Source: Oleiagrimonas sp963817755
GTDB lineage: Bacteria; Pseudomonadota; Gammaproteobacteria; Xanthomonadales; Rhodanobacteraceae
NCBI GenBank assembly: GCA_963817755.1
Contig: CAWFPB010000001.1
Span: 496,001 to 560,000 of the forward strand
DNA length: 64,000 bases
Direction of reading: 5' to 3'
A program made the position numbers and the translations under genes. The notes under the pieces were generated by a model, which was not told where the DNA came from, did no database searches, and saw nothing but the letters and a program-made list of their open reading frames with translations. Within the stretch, counting starts at the first letter, position 1; every line of letters begins with the position of its first letter. Below, piece by piece: positions 8,753 to 17,042 of the stretch.

Positions 8753-10620
8753 ACGCACCCCGGCACGAGCTGCTGGCGCGCCTGCAGGCCCTGGGCGTGC
8801 TGCGTCCGCTGGATGTCGAGCTCGGCCTGTGCCTGTACGCGCTCGAACCGGACGCACCGGTCCCCGGATTGCTGGCCGCCGCGGCCTCGCTGGCCGTATC
8901 CCAGGGCCACAGTTGCCTGCCGCTGGCGCACATGCCGGCCGTGCTGGGCGAGGCCTGTGGCGAGGGCGTGGCGCTGCCGGAATTGCCCGACGAAGCCACC
9001 CTGCATGCCGCGCTCCAGGCCTCGGCCTGGGCCGCGCCGGCCGGCGAGACGGTGGCCGCGCCGCTGCTCTATGACGAGCAACGTGTGTGGCTGGGGCGCT
9101 ACTTCCATCATGAAGTGCGCGTGGCGCAGCGACTCGGCGAGCTGCTGGACCGGCCGCGGGACGTGCCCGATGCGACGAGGCTACGCACGGCGCTGCAACC
9201 GTTCTTCCGTCTCGACGGGTCCGGAATCGATCACCAGGCGCTGGCGGCACTGACCGGGCTGGTATCGCCGCTGACCGTGATCACCGGCGGTCCGGGGACC
9301 GGCAAGACCACCACCGTGCTGTGGCTGCTGGCGGCCTGGACCGCGATGCGACTGCAGCAGGGACACGCCGCGCCGCGCATCCATCTGGCCGCACCGACCG
9401 GCAAGGCCGCGGCCCGGCTCAGCGAATCGCTGCACGGACGCCTGGCCGACCTGAACGTCGCCGATGAAGTGCGCACGGCGTTGCCGACCGCTGCCTCGAC
9501 CCTGCATCGCCTGCTCGGCGTGCGGCGTGGCAGTAGCCGGTTCCGGCATCACGCCGGCCACCCGCTGGATACCGACCTGGTGGTGGTCGACGAGGTCTCG
9601 ATGGTCGACCTGCCGCTGATGGCGAGGTTGCTGGACGCGCTGCCGGCGCATGCGCGGCTGGTGCTGCTGGGCGATCGCGACCAGCTGGCCTCGGTCGAGG
9701 CCGGCAACGTGCTGGCCGCGATCTGTGTCGCGGCCGGCACGGGCATCGTGTCACCGCAGCGCGCGGCGATGGTCGAGGCCGTCACCGGCACCACGCTGCC
9801 CGCCGACGCGGGTGCCCCGCGTTTCGCCGATGCTGTGGTCGAACTGCAGCGTTCGCACCGGTTCGGCGCCGACAGCGGGCTGGGGCAGGCCGCGGCCCGG
9901 GTACGTGCCGGCGATGCGGACGGCCTGCTGGACGGATTGCGCGACGGTGTCTTTGCCGGCGTGACGCTGGATGCCGAGGCCGCCGTGCGGCCGTGGGAGA
10001 CGCTGGTGGAGCGGCACGTTGCGCGTTTCGCCGCCCTGGCGGCGTGTCCGGATCCCTCTGTGGCGCTGGAGCGGGCCGCGGAGCACCGGGTACTGACCGC
10101 GCTGCGCGAAGGCGGCACGGGCAGCCGGGCGCTGAATGCGGCCTTCGAGCAGGCATTGCGCCAGCGCGCCGGGGTGGCGCCGGAGCAGTCGTGGTACGCC
10201 GGCCGCTTGTTGCTGGTCACGCGCAACGATTACGGCGTGGAGCTGTACAACGGCGACATCGGCATCGTGATGCCCGATGCGACCGGAACCCTGCGCGCCT
10301 GGTTCCCGGCCGCCGACGGCGGCGTGCGTGCGCTGGCCCTGTCGGCGCTGCCCGAGTGCGAGAGCGCGTGGGCGATGAGCATCCACAAGAGCCAGGGTTC
10401 GGAGTTCGATGCGATCGACATCGTGCTGCCGCCGGGACCGGCGCGCGTGCTGGGGCGCGAGCTGCTGTACACGGCGATCACGCGGGCGCGCGGCCGGGTC
10501 AACCTGGTGGCGACGGTCGAGGTACTGCGCCAGGCCGTGCAGCGCAGCACGCGCCGCTTCAGCGGCTTGGCCGATCGCCTGTCCGGCGAAGGTCCGGGCC
10601 AGGGCGGTGCGCCGGACTGA
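8749..10620 (+). CDS. recD: Exodeoxyribonuclease V subunit alpha (RecD helicase)
   Basis: A 623-residue SF1B 5'-3' helicase, near E. coli RecD in length (608). Walker A GGPGTGKTTT is near residue 182, motif II VVVDEVSMVDLPLM near 285, LVLLGDRDQLASVEAG follows, and the C-terminal motif SIHKSQGSEFDAI and LLYTAITRARG complete the helicase core. The N-terminal region has the RecD domain that contacts RecC. Translation is taken to start at the GTG at 8749, which overlaps the recB TGA as GTGA, the same arrangement as at the recC/recB junction. The gene stops 7 bp before the convergent epimerase gene. Confidence 0.95.
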   Translation: MNAPRHELLARLQALGVLRPLDVELGLCLYALEPDAPVPGLLAAAASLAVSQGHSCLPLAHMPAVLGEACGEGVALPELPDEATLHAALQASAWAAPAGETVAAPLLYDEQRVWLGRYFHHEVRVAQRLGELLDRPRDVPDATRLRTALQPFFRLDGSGIDHQALAALTGLVSPLTVITGGPGTGKTTTVLWLLAAWTAMRLQQGHAAPRIHLAAPTGKAAARLSESLHGRLADLNVADEVRTALPTAASTLHRLLGVRRGSSRFRHHAGHPLDTDLVVVDEVSMVDLPLMARLLDALPAHARLVLLGDRDQLASVEAGNVLAAICVAAGTGIVSPQRAAMVEAVTGTTLPADAGAPRFADAVVELQRSHRFGADSGLGQAAARVRAGDADGLLDGLRDGVFAGVTLDAEAAVRPWETLVERHVARFAALAACPDPSVALERAAEHRVLTALREGGTGSRALNAAFEQALRQRAGVAPEQSWYAGRLLLVTRNDYGVELYNGDIGIVMPDATGTLRAWFPAADGGVRALALSALPECESAWAMSIHKSQGSEFDAIDIVLPPGPARVLGRELLYTAITRARGRVNLVATVEVLRQAVQRSTRRFSGLADRLSGEGPGQGGAPD

Positions 10621-10627
10621 CCGGGGT

Positions 10628-11638
10628 TCAGTCGCTCCCGTAGTAGCTGCGGTACCAATCCACGAACCTGGCCACGCCGTCCTCGATCGAGGTCGACGGC
10701 GCATAGCCCGTGTCGCGCTCGAGCGCCTCGACGTCGGCCCAGGTGTCGGGCACGTCACCGGGCTGCATCGGCAGCAGGTTCTTGGTCGCCTCGCGGCCCA
10801 GGTGCTGTTCCAGCAACTCGATGAAGTGCATCAGCTGCACCGGCTTGCCGTTGCCGATGTTGTAGACCCGGTAGGGGGCATCGGAGGTGGCCGGGTCCGG
10901 TTGCATCGGGTCGTAGTCCGGGTTCGGTGTGGCCGGCCGGTCGAGGCAGCGGATCACGCCTTCGACGATGTCGTCGATGTAGGTGAAGTCGCGGCTGTGG
11001 CGACCGTGGTTGAACACGTCGATGGCCTCGCCGCGCAGGATGCGGTCGGCGAACAGCATCGGCGACATGTCCGGACGGCCCCAGGGGCCGTACACGGTGA
11101 AAAAGCGCAGGCCGGTGGTGGGAAGGCCGTATAGATGGCTGTAGGTGTGCGCCATCAACTCGTTCGATTTCTTGGTGGCCGCGTACAGGCTGACCGGATG
11201 GTCGACCGCGTCGGCGACCGAGAACGGCATGCGTCGGTTGGCGCCGTACACCGAGCTGGAGGACGCGTAGACCAGGTGCTCGACCTCGCCGTGGCGACAC
11301 GCCTCGAGCATGTTCACGAAACCGACCAGGTTGCTCTGTGCATACGCTTCCGGGTGCGTCAGCGAATAGCGCACGCCGGCCTGCGCCGCCAGGTGGATCA
11401 CCCGCTGCGGCACGAACCCGGCGAACGCCTCGCGCAGCGCGGGTGCGTCGGCGATGTCCATGCGCGCGTGGGTGTAGCCCGGATGGTCCGCGAACCGGGC
11501 CAGCCGTGCCTGCTTGAGCGCCGGGTCGTAGTAGTCGTTGTGGTTGTCGATGCCGAGCACTTCGTCGCCGCGCGCCAGAAGGCGCTCGGCCACTGCCGCG
11601 CCAATGAAACCCGCTGTGCCCGTAACCAGAATGCGCAT
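10628..11638 (-). CDS. UDP-glucuronate 4-epimerase-like NAD-dependent epimerase
   Basis: A 336-residue extended short-chain dehydrogenase. The Rossmann motif TGTAGFIG is at residues 5-12, followed by IDNHNDYYDPALK, a hallmark of the UDP-glucuronate 4-epimerase (LpsL/GAE) subfamily. The catalytic SSS...YAATKKSNE tyrosine and lysine are present, with RFFTVYGPWGRPDM downstream. It would convert UDP-GlcA to UDP-GalA for envelope polysaccharide. The ATG at 11638 is chosen because the Rossmann strand begins at residue 2; 24 further in-frame codons upstream are not conserved in character. Other UDP-sugar epimerase activity cannot be excluded. It stands alone, converging with recD. Confidence 0.85.
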   Translation of the reverse strand: MRILVTGTAGFIGAAVAERLLARGDEVLGIDNHNDYYDPALKQARLARFADHPGYTHARMDIADAPALREAFAGFVPQRVIHLAAQAGVRYSLTHPEAYAQSNLVGFVNMLEACRHGEVEHLVYASSSSVYGANRRMPFSVADAVDHPVSLYAATKKSNELMAHTYSHLYGLPTTGLRFFTVYGPWGRPDMSPMLFADRILRGEAIDVFNHGRHSRDFTYIDDIVEGVIRCLDRPATPNPDYDPMQPDPATSDAPYRVYNIGNGKPVQLMHFIELLEQHLGREATKNLLPMQPGDVPDTWADVEALERDTGYAPSTSIEDGVARFVDWYRSYYGSD

Positions 11639-11725
11639 GGAAGACTGCCGTATGAAACCGATCCCATAGTGTAACGGCAGCCCGTGGTTGGATCGTTTCC
11701 GATTCCACATTCATGCGCCCGCGTG

Positions 11726-11762
11726 ACGCGCGCGTGTGCGTGCGCACGCGCGCGCGTGCGTG
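11726..11762. repeat. 37-bp unbroken alternating purine-pyrimidine tract
   Basis: A run of strictly alternating purine-pyrimidine bases, mostly CG with some TG/CA steps, with no break for 37 bases. Such tracts are the classic sequence for left-handed Z-DNA under negative supercoiling. It lies in the 304-bp gap (11639-11942) between the divergent epimerase gene and proV, about 90 bp upstream of the former and 180 bp upstream of the latter. Apart from this tract and a weak promoter candidate nothing else is evident in the gap. Confidence 0.8.
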
Positions 11763-11794
11763 AAATATCCTTGAAAATCAATTCGTAAAGCGGC

Positions 11795-11824
11795 TTGAGA
11801 GCGTGCGCCGATTCATCCTATGGT
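11795..11824 (+). promoter_or_regulatory. Candidate sigma-70-type promoter for the proVWX operon
   Basis: TTGAGA at 11795-11800 and TATGGT at 11819-11824 are separated by 18 bp and point towards proV, whose ATG lies about 120 bp downstream. The match is 5/6 for the -35 and 4/6 for the -10. This is a pattern match only. Confidence 0.3.
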
Positions 11825-11942
11825 GGACCAAAGGGGGCCCGCAAAGCCTACGTTGCCAGGGTGTTGTCGCACTGCGATTGCACATCCGGCCGCGTGGTGC
11901 AAGAGGGCGCAATCATTCCCAATTTTCCGCCCTGGAGCCGCC

Positions 11943-13172
11943 ATGTCGAAGATCAAGGTCGAAAAGCTCACCAAGATATTCGGCCCCAAGCCGTCCACTG
12001 CATTGCGCATGATGGACGAGGGCGCCGACAATGCCACCATCCGCGACAAGACCGGTCATGCCGTGGGCATCGCCGACGTGTCCTTCGAGGTCAAGGAGGG
12101 CGAGTTCCTGGTCGTGATGGGGCTGAGCGGCAGCGGCAAGTCCACGCTGATCCGCTGCCTGAACCGGCTCAACGAACCGACCCGGGGATCCATCATCGTC
12201 GACGGCGAGGACATCACCCAGTTCGATCGCGAACAGCTCCTGAAGTTCCGCCAGCACAAGATCAGCATGGTGTTCCAGCATTTCGCGCTGTTCCCGCACC
12301 GCACCGTGCTGGACAACGCGGCCTATGGCCTGGAGATCCAGGGCGTGGAACCGGGCGAACGCAGCCAGCGCGCTGCCGAGGCCCTGAAGCTGGTGGGCCT
12401 GGACGGCTGGGGCGACAACTACCCGGGGCAGCTCAGCGGTGGCATGCAGCAGCGCGTGGGCCTGGCACGCGCGCTGGCGACCGATCCCGACATCCTGTTG
12501 ATGGACGAGGCCTTCAGCGCGCTCGATCCGCTGATCCGGCGCGACATGCAGCACGAGTTGATCTCGCTGCAGGAGCGCATGAAGAAGACCATCGTGTTCA
12601 TCACCCATGACCTGGACGAGGCCCTGCAGGTCGGCGATCGCATCGTGCTGATGAAGGATGGCCGGGTGGTGCAGATCGGCTCGCCCGAGGACATCCTCAA
12701 CAATCCGGCCAATGCCTACGTCGAGCGTTTCGTCGAGAACGTGGACATGTCGCGCGTGCTGACCGCCCGAAGCGTCATGCACCGGGCGCGCGTGGTGGCC
12801 TTTCCCAACGACGGCCCGCGCACCGTGCTGCACAAGATGAACGAGGAGAACTTCGCCAGCATCCTGGTGGTCAAGCGCGACTACACGCTGCTGGGCGCCG
12901 TGAGCCTGGAAAAGGCCAGCGAGGCCGTGAAGGCCGGCGTCAAGAGCATCGAAGGCCTGATCGAGGATGCCCCGTCGGTGTCGCCCGACGAGCCGCTGAT
13001 GAACATCATCAATGTCATGGCCGAGTGGCGCTACATCACACCGGTCGCCGACGAGAACAACAAGTTGCTGGGCGTGGTCACGCGCACGGCGCTGCTGTCG
13101 GCACTGGCCGAGAGCACGTCCGAAGAGGGCATTGATTCGTCCATCGCCAAGCAGGAAGGGGAGACGGCATGA
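11943..13172 (+). CDS. proV: Glycine betaine/proline ABC transporter, ATP-binding protein with CBS domains
   Basis: A 409-residue ProV/OpuAA-type ATPase that powers uptake of compatible solutes such as glycine betaine. The N-terminus is the characteristic ProV extension, followed by Walker A GLSGSGKST (about residues 60-68), signature LSGGMQQRVGLARAL, Walker B ILLMDEAFSALD and switch FITHDLDEAL. The C-terminal ~110 residues contain tandem CBS modules, which in OpuA sense ionic strength. The ATG at 11943 is used; upstream in-frame codons do not resemble the family. The stop overlaps the permease ATG (ATGA), so proV-proW are coupled. Osmotic control is inferred from the family. Confidence 0.93.
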   Translation: MSKIKVEKLTKIFGPKPSTALRMMDEGADNATIRDKTGHAVGIADVSFEVKEGEFLVVMGLSGSGKSTLIRCLNRLNEPTRGSIIVDGEDITQFDREQLLKFRQHKISMVFQHFALFPHRTVLDNAAYGLEIQGVEPGERSQRAAEALKLVGLDGWGDNYPGQLSGGMQQRVGLARALATDPDILLMDEAFSALDPLIRRDMQHELISLQERMKKTIVFITHDLDEALQVGDRIVLMKDGRVVQIGSPEDILNNPANAYVERFVENVDMSRVLTARSVMHRARVVAFPNDGPRTVLHKMNEENFASILVVKRDYTLLGAVSLEKASEAVKAGVKSIEGLIEDAPSVSPDEPLMNIINVMAEWRYITPVADENNKLLGVVTRTALLSALAESTSEEGIDSSIAKQEGETA

Positions 13173-14020
13173 ATTTCGATATTCCCAAGTTTCCACTTGC
13201 GCACTACATCGACATCATCCTGAACTGGCTGACGTCGAATTTTTCCTTTATCACCAAGGCCCTGAGTCATGTGACATCGGCGGCTATTGATGGCATCGTC
13301 ACGGCATTGCTCTGGTTCCCCCCATGGGTCCTGATCATCGCCGTGGCCGCGCTGGCCTGGCGCATGGCCGGGCGACGGGTGGCGATCTTCTCCGCCATCG
13401 GGTTGCTGTTCCTGTGGGACCTGCGCCTGTGGGAGCCGACCATCCAGACCGTCACCCTGGTGCTGATCTCGACGCTGATCGCAGTGGTCATCGGCTTGCC
13501 GCTGGGTATTGGCGCGGCGTTGAGCAAGCGTACCTCGCGCATCGTGATGCCGGTGCTCGACTTCATGCAGACCATGCCGGCCTTCGTGTACCTGATCCCG
13601 GCCATTCCGTTCTTCGGCCTGGGCGCGGTCTCGGCCAGCGTGGCGACGGTGATCTTTTCGATGCCGCCGGCCATCCGCCTGACCGCGCTGGGCATCAAGC
13701 AGGTGCCGGCCGATCTCATCGAGGCGGCCGACGCCTTCGGCTCCACCCCGCGCCAGAAGCTGTTCAAGGTGCAGCTGCCGATGGCCGTGCCGACCATCAT
13801 GGCCGGCGTCAACCAGACCATCATGCTGGCCCTGTCCATGGTGGTGATCGCCGCCATGATCGGTGCCGGCGGCCTCGGCGGCGAAGTGTGGAAGGCGATC
13901 CAGCGTCTGGAGCCCGGCAAGGGCTTCGAGTCGGGCATCGCCATCGTGATCCTGGCCATGATCCTGGATCGCATCACCCAACGCATCGGTCGTCGTTCGA
14001 AGACGGCGGCCGCAAAGTAA
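13169..14020 (+). CDS. proW: Glycine betaine/proline ABC transporter, permease
   Basis: A 283-residue integral membrane subunit with about six transmembrane segments. The cytoplasmic coupling loop EAADAFGSTPRQKLFKVQLPMAVPTIMAG matches the permease EAA motif of ProW/OpuAB. The segment MQTMPAFVYLIPAIPFFGLG is also typical of this subfamily. It sits between proV (4-bp overlap) and proX (20-bp gap with AAAGGAG) and should form the translocation pore as a homodimer. Confidence 0.93.
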   Translation: MNFDIPKFPLAHYIDIILNWLTSNFSFITKALSHVTSAAIDGIVTALLWFPPWVLIIAVAALAWRMAGRRVAIFSAIGLLFLWDLRLWEPTIQTVTLVLISTLIAVVIGLPLGIGAALSKRTSRIVMPVLDFMQTMPAFVYLIPAIPFFGLGAVSASVATVIFSMPPAIRLTALGIKQVPADLIEAADAFGSTPRQKLFKVQLPMAVPTIMAGVNQTIMLALSMVVIAAMIGAGGLGGEVWKAIQRLEPGKGFESGIAIVILAMILDRITQRIGRRSKTAAAK

Positions 14021-14040
14021 ATCTAGAAAGGAGAAACCTC

Positions 14041-14997
14041 ATGTACACGAACCATGTTCTTCCGCGCGTGGCCGTGGCCGCGCTGCTGGCGGGTGCCGTG
14101 GCTCTGACCGGGTGCTCGCAGTCGGGTTCCTCGTCCGAGGGCCAGGCCAACAAGTCCGCCAAGCCTGCCGCGGCCTCGACCGCCGGCATGGCGATGAAGT
14201 CGGGTGCACCCGCGGTCGGGAACAAGTCGATCAAGCTGACCTACGTGGAGTGGTCCAGCTGCGTCGCCGCGTCCAACGTGGCGCGCGCTGCCCTGGAGGA
14301 GAAGGGGTATGAGGTGAAGATGGTCTCGGTCAGTGCTGCGGCGATGTACGCGGCCGTGGCCGATGGCGATGCCGACGCTACGGTGTGTGCCTGGCTTCCC
14401 AGCACGCAGGCCAACTACTACGCCAAGACCAAGGACAAGCTCGACAACCTCGGTCCGAACCTGGTCGGCACCCAGCTGGGCCTGGTGGTGCCGGACTACG
14501 TCACCATCGACTCGATCCCGCAGCTGGCCGACCACGCCAAGAAGTTCCAGGACCGCATCGTCGGCATCGACCCGGGCGCCGGCGAAATGGGCCTGACCCA
14601 GAAGGTCATCGAGCAGTACAAGCTGCCGCTCAAGCTGATCGACGGCAGCGGCGCGACCATGACCGCGGCCCTCAAGAGTGCGATCGACAACCACCAGTGG
14701 ATCGTCGTGACCGGCTGGACCCCGCACTGGATGTGGGCCCGCTGGAAGCTCAAGTACCTGAAGGACCCCAAGGGCATCTACGGCACCGCCGAGAACATCG
14801 ACACCCTGGTGCGCAAGGGCCTGAAGTCCGACTCGCCGGCTGCCTACGCCCTGCTGGACGGCTTCCACTGGACGCCCAAGCAGATGCAGCAGGTCATGGC
14901 CGAGGACCGCAAGCCTGACGCGCAGCCCTACGACGTGGCCAAGAAATGGGTGAAGGCCAACGCCACGACCGTGGACGGCTGGAGCGCGTCCAAGTAA
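14041..14997 (+). CDS. proX: Glycine betaine-binding protein, predicted lipoprotein
   Basis: A 318-residue substrate-binding protein of the ProX/OpuAC family. An AAAGGAG ribosome site precedes the ATG. The N-terminus has a hydrophobic core ending in AVALTGC, a lipobox with the acylated Cys at about residue 22, followed by a Ser/Gly/Lys/Ala-rich linker up to about residue 60. The binding domain has aromatic residues spread in the usual way (VEWSSC, CAWLPSTQANYY, TGWTPHWMWARW), consistent with a Trp/Tyr cage around a quaternary amine. Lipid anchoring is usual in Gram-positives; E. coli ProX is soluble and periplasmic, so this is noteworthy. The ligand (betaine, proline betaine, choline or carnitine) is not resolved. 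Confidence 0.9.
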   Translation: MYTNHVLPRVAVAALLAGAVALTGCSQSGSSSEGQANKSAKPAAASTAGMAMKSGAPAVGNKSIKLTYVEWSSCVAASNVARAALEEKGYEVKMVSVSAAAMYAAVADGDADATVCAWLPSTQANYYAKTKDKLDNLGPNLVGTQLGLVVPDYVTIDSIPQLADHAKKFQDRIVGIDPGAGEMGLTQKVIEQYKLPLKLIDGSGATMTAALKSAIDNHQWIVVTGWTPHWMWARWKLKYLKDPKGIYGTAENIDTLVRKGLKSDSPAAYALLDGFHWTPKQMQQVMAEDRKPDAQPYDVAKKWVKANATTVDGWSASK

Positions 14998-15008
14998 CGC
15001 GTCGCCCC

Positions 15009-15040
15009 GCATGGCTGCCGCGAACACACGGCAGCCATGC
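15009..15040 (+). terminator. 12-bp stem hairpin after proX
   Basis: Perfect inverted repeat with arms 15009-15020 and 15029-15040 and an 8-base loop. No T-run follows, so it is not a standard intrinsic terminator. It may stabilise the proVWX message or reduce read-through into the porin gene 110 bp downstream. Confidence 0.5.
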
Positions 15041-15151
15041 GCATGTACCAGAGAAGATCAACGCATGCGCATGGCGACATCAGGATCCCGTGCGCATGCC
15101 TGCTGCTGTTCATCCCGGGAGAGATCACAGCAGTCCAGGGAGAAACCGAAT

Positions 15152-16526
15152 ATGACTATCAAACCATTGACTGCAGCCGTCCTGTGCGTGTTGGGCGTTG
15201 CGCTGGCCGCACCGTCCCAGGCCGCGAGCAAGACGCAGGACACGAACTCCGACGCCGGCAAGACCAGCGTCAGCCAGCAGATCAGCAACATGCAGAAGCA
15301 GATCCAGGCGCTTCAGGCGCAACTGGAGAAGCTCAGGCAGTCCCAGGCCAAGGCCGATGCCGACCGCGAGAAGAACGCCGAGAAGCAGAAGGCGCGCGCC
15401 AAGAAGGTCGAGGAGATTGCCAAGTCCCAGAAGAAGAGCGAGGAAGGCATCCAGTTCGGCGGCGCCATGCGCTTCCAGTACATGAATGGCGACTACAACA
15501 AGTCCATCCAGCATCGCAACGGCGACGCTGCGTTCGACATCTTCCGCCTGAACATGCGCGGCAAGGTCGACAACATCGAGCTGCAGGCCGAGTGGCGCTG
15601 GTTCCAGTACATGAGTGCCGTCAAGTTCGCCTGGCTGGGATACGATTTCACCAAGAACCAGCAGCTGCAGGTGGGCCTGACCCGCATCCCGTTCGGCAAC
15701 CAGCCGTACAACTCGCACAACTATTTCTTCAGTTCCAACTATTACCTGGGCCTGGAGGACACCTACCACATGGGCGTGGAGTACGTGTACTCGGGCGATC
15801 CGTGGAACGTGCAGCTGGCGTTCTTCAAGAACGATGGCATGGGTGGTGTCGGTGGCTACGTCACCAGCCGCAACCGCAGCTACTCCTACAACGTGGTGGG
15901 CGTGCGTTCGCCGGGCGAGGGGATCTATGCCGATCCTTCTGACTCGGCAAGCAACCCGGCATGGGCAGCCGGCGGGCAGCATCAATACCGCGGCGGCCCG
16001 CGTGGCCTACACCTTCAAGCCCACCGACGGCATGAAGGTCCAGCTGGGCGTGTCCGGGCTGCATGGCGGCGTGCAGGGCGTGTCTTCGCGCATCGGCCAC
16101 TACTCGGCCTATGCCCTGCACATGGACGCCTTCTACAAGCGGCTGAACGTGCAGGCCCAGGCTGCGCGCTACGACTACAGCATCAACGGTGGTGCAGACC
16201 GCCTCGCCGTGGGCGCCTATGCGTTCTACGACTCGATCCCGGCCAAGGCCGATTCGTACAGCTTCAATCTCAAGTACCACCAGCCGGTGCAGTGGGGCCC
16301 GATCCACGGCCTGGATTTCTACAACGACTACACGATCATCACCAACAAGTCCGGGATGCTGCCGAACACGTTCATGAACGTGACCGGCGTGGCCGTGGGA
16401 GCGGGTGACCTGTACACCTATTTCGACTACGTCACCGGCAAGAACCAGCCGTTCATCGGCGGCAGCATGGCCGGCGACGGCAAGGTGCACCATCGCTTCA
16501 ACATCAACTTCGGCTTCTATTTCTGA
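15152..16526 (+). pseudogene. Outer-membrane porin with N-terminal coiled coil, frame broken once
   Basis: Read across one break this gives about 457 residues. Residues 1-24 are a Sec signal peptide ending PSQA. Residues 38-95 are a Lys/Gln/Ala-rich coiled coil, as in trimeric porins with a periplasmic stalk. From about residue 100 the sequence alternates aromatic and polar residues and ends in FNINFGFYF, a C-terminal Phe barrel signature. The frame changes by one extra base near 15971-15977 (GGCGGGC). Upstream the reading is NPAWAAG and, after removing one G, it continues SINTAAARVAYTF. Both halves look under normal coding constraint, so a recent mutation or an assembly insertion is likely. 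It lies downstream of proX and may serve solute entry. The substrate is unknown. Confidence 0.75.
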
Positions 16527-16546
16527 GGAGACGGGATTCGGTACCC

Positions 16547-16581
16547 GGGACTCGGGACTCGGGACTCGGGACTCGGGACTC
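16547..16581. repeat. Five tandem GGGACTC heptamers
   Basis: Five perfect head-to-tail copies of the heptamer GGGACTC just after the porin stop. The same unit and its reverse complement GAGTCCC occur in the repeat cluster at 55470-55736, so it belongs to a dispersed family in this genome. Confidence 0.9.
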
Positions 16582-16603
16582 GGGGCGATGGTCGCTCAAC
16601 GAC

Positions 16604-16710
16604 GTAGCCCGAATTAGCCCGCAGGGCGCATCCGGGACGGGTCGCCCCGCGGCCCTTGGCCGTACGCTGGATGCCCCCGTTCCCGGATGCGCATCGCTTA
16701 TCCGGGCTAC
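16604..16710. repeat. Inverted pair of GTAG-type REP elements
   Basis: A forward copy beginning GTAGCCCGAATTAGCCCG runs to about 16637, and an inverted copy ending TTATCCGGGCTAC occupies 16681-16710. The unit resembles the common proteobacterial REP beginning GTAGCCCGGATAAGCG. Another forward copy is at 55575-55604 and a degenerate pair at 36209-36315. Paired inverted REPs form BIME-like structures. No RAYT transposase gene is present in the window. Confidence 0.8.
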
Positions 16711-16772
16711 GTGATGGGCAAGGGACCAGGGCTCGTGCATGGCCCCGTTTGCAGGGGCCGCGGTCGGCTGCG

Positions 16773-16801
16773 TTGACAGGTTGCTGGCTCCCGGCTAGCT
16801 T
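16773..16801 (+). promoter_or_regulatory. Predicted sigma-70 promoter of thrS
   Basis: A perfect TTGACA (16773-16778) is followed 17 bp later by TAGCTT (16796-16801). Transcription would start near 16808, leaving a leader of about 235 nt before the thrS ATG. A hairpin TGGGTT/AACCCA (16806-16826) sits at the predicted 5' end. Confidence 0.5.
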
Positions 16802-16865
16802 TTCTGGGTTATCCTTTGCAACCCAACGGGGTGGCCCGCAGGTAACTGCCGGTCGAGTGTGCGAC

Positions 16866-16892
16866 ATGGACACTACGAACTTCCGACGCTGA
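16866..16892 (+). CDS. Candidate threonine leader peptide upstream of thrS
   Basis: A short frame encoding eight residues, M-D-T-T-N-F-R-R, with two adjacent Thr codons (ACT ACG). It starts about 58 nt downstream of the predicted thrS transcription start and ends 25 nt before a terminator hairpin. This order (promoter, short peptide with tandem cognate codons, terminator, gene) is that of amino-acid attenuators. Only a weak GAG precedes the ATG, so translation is unproven and chance cannot be excluded. Confidence 0.3.
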   Translation: MDTTNFRR

Positions 16893-16917
16893 CATCTCGC
16901 GCTGGGCTTCCTTCATG

Positions 16918-16938
16918 GGGCGCTGCGCGCCCTTTTTT
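16918..16938 (+). terminator. Intrinsic terminator in the thrS leader (possible attenuator)
   Basis: A perfect 6-bp G+C stem GGGCGC-TGC-GCGCCC (16918-16932) is directly followed by six T residues. It is 104 bp upstream of the thrS ATG and downstream of the predicted promoter, so it would stop thrS transcription unless prevented. This placement suggests attenuation rather than termination of the distant porin gene. Confidence 0.7.
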
Positions 16939-17042
16939 ATTGGGTCTTTTCATCCGTCGTCCCGATGGAGAGGAAACCGGCCATCCAGAGCCGGTCGACC
17001 CGCGGAAAGCACGCTTACTGAGAGCATGCACGGCACGCCAAC

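Noticed and set aside
6605..9250. An 881-codon open frame antisense to recB and recD
   Set aside because: It runs against two genes with intact helicase motifs, has low-complexity composition and no domain.
1914..10620. recCBD considered as part of a phage-defence island
   Set aside because: It is an ordinary recCBD operon flanked by housekeeping genes. No restriction, toxin or other defence genes adjoin it.
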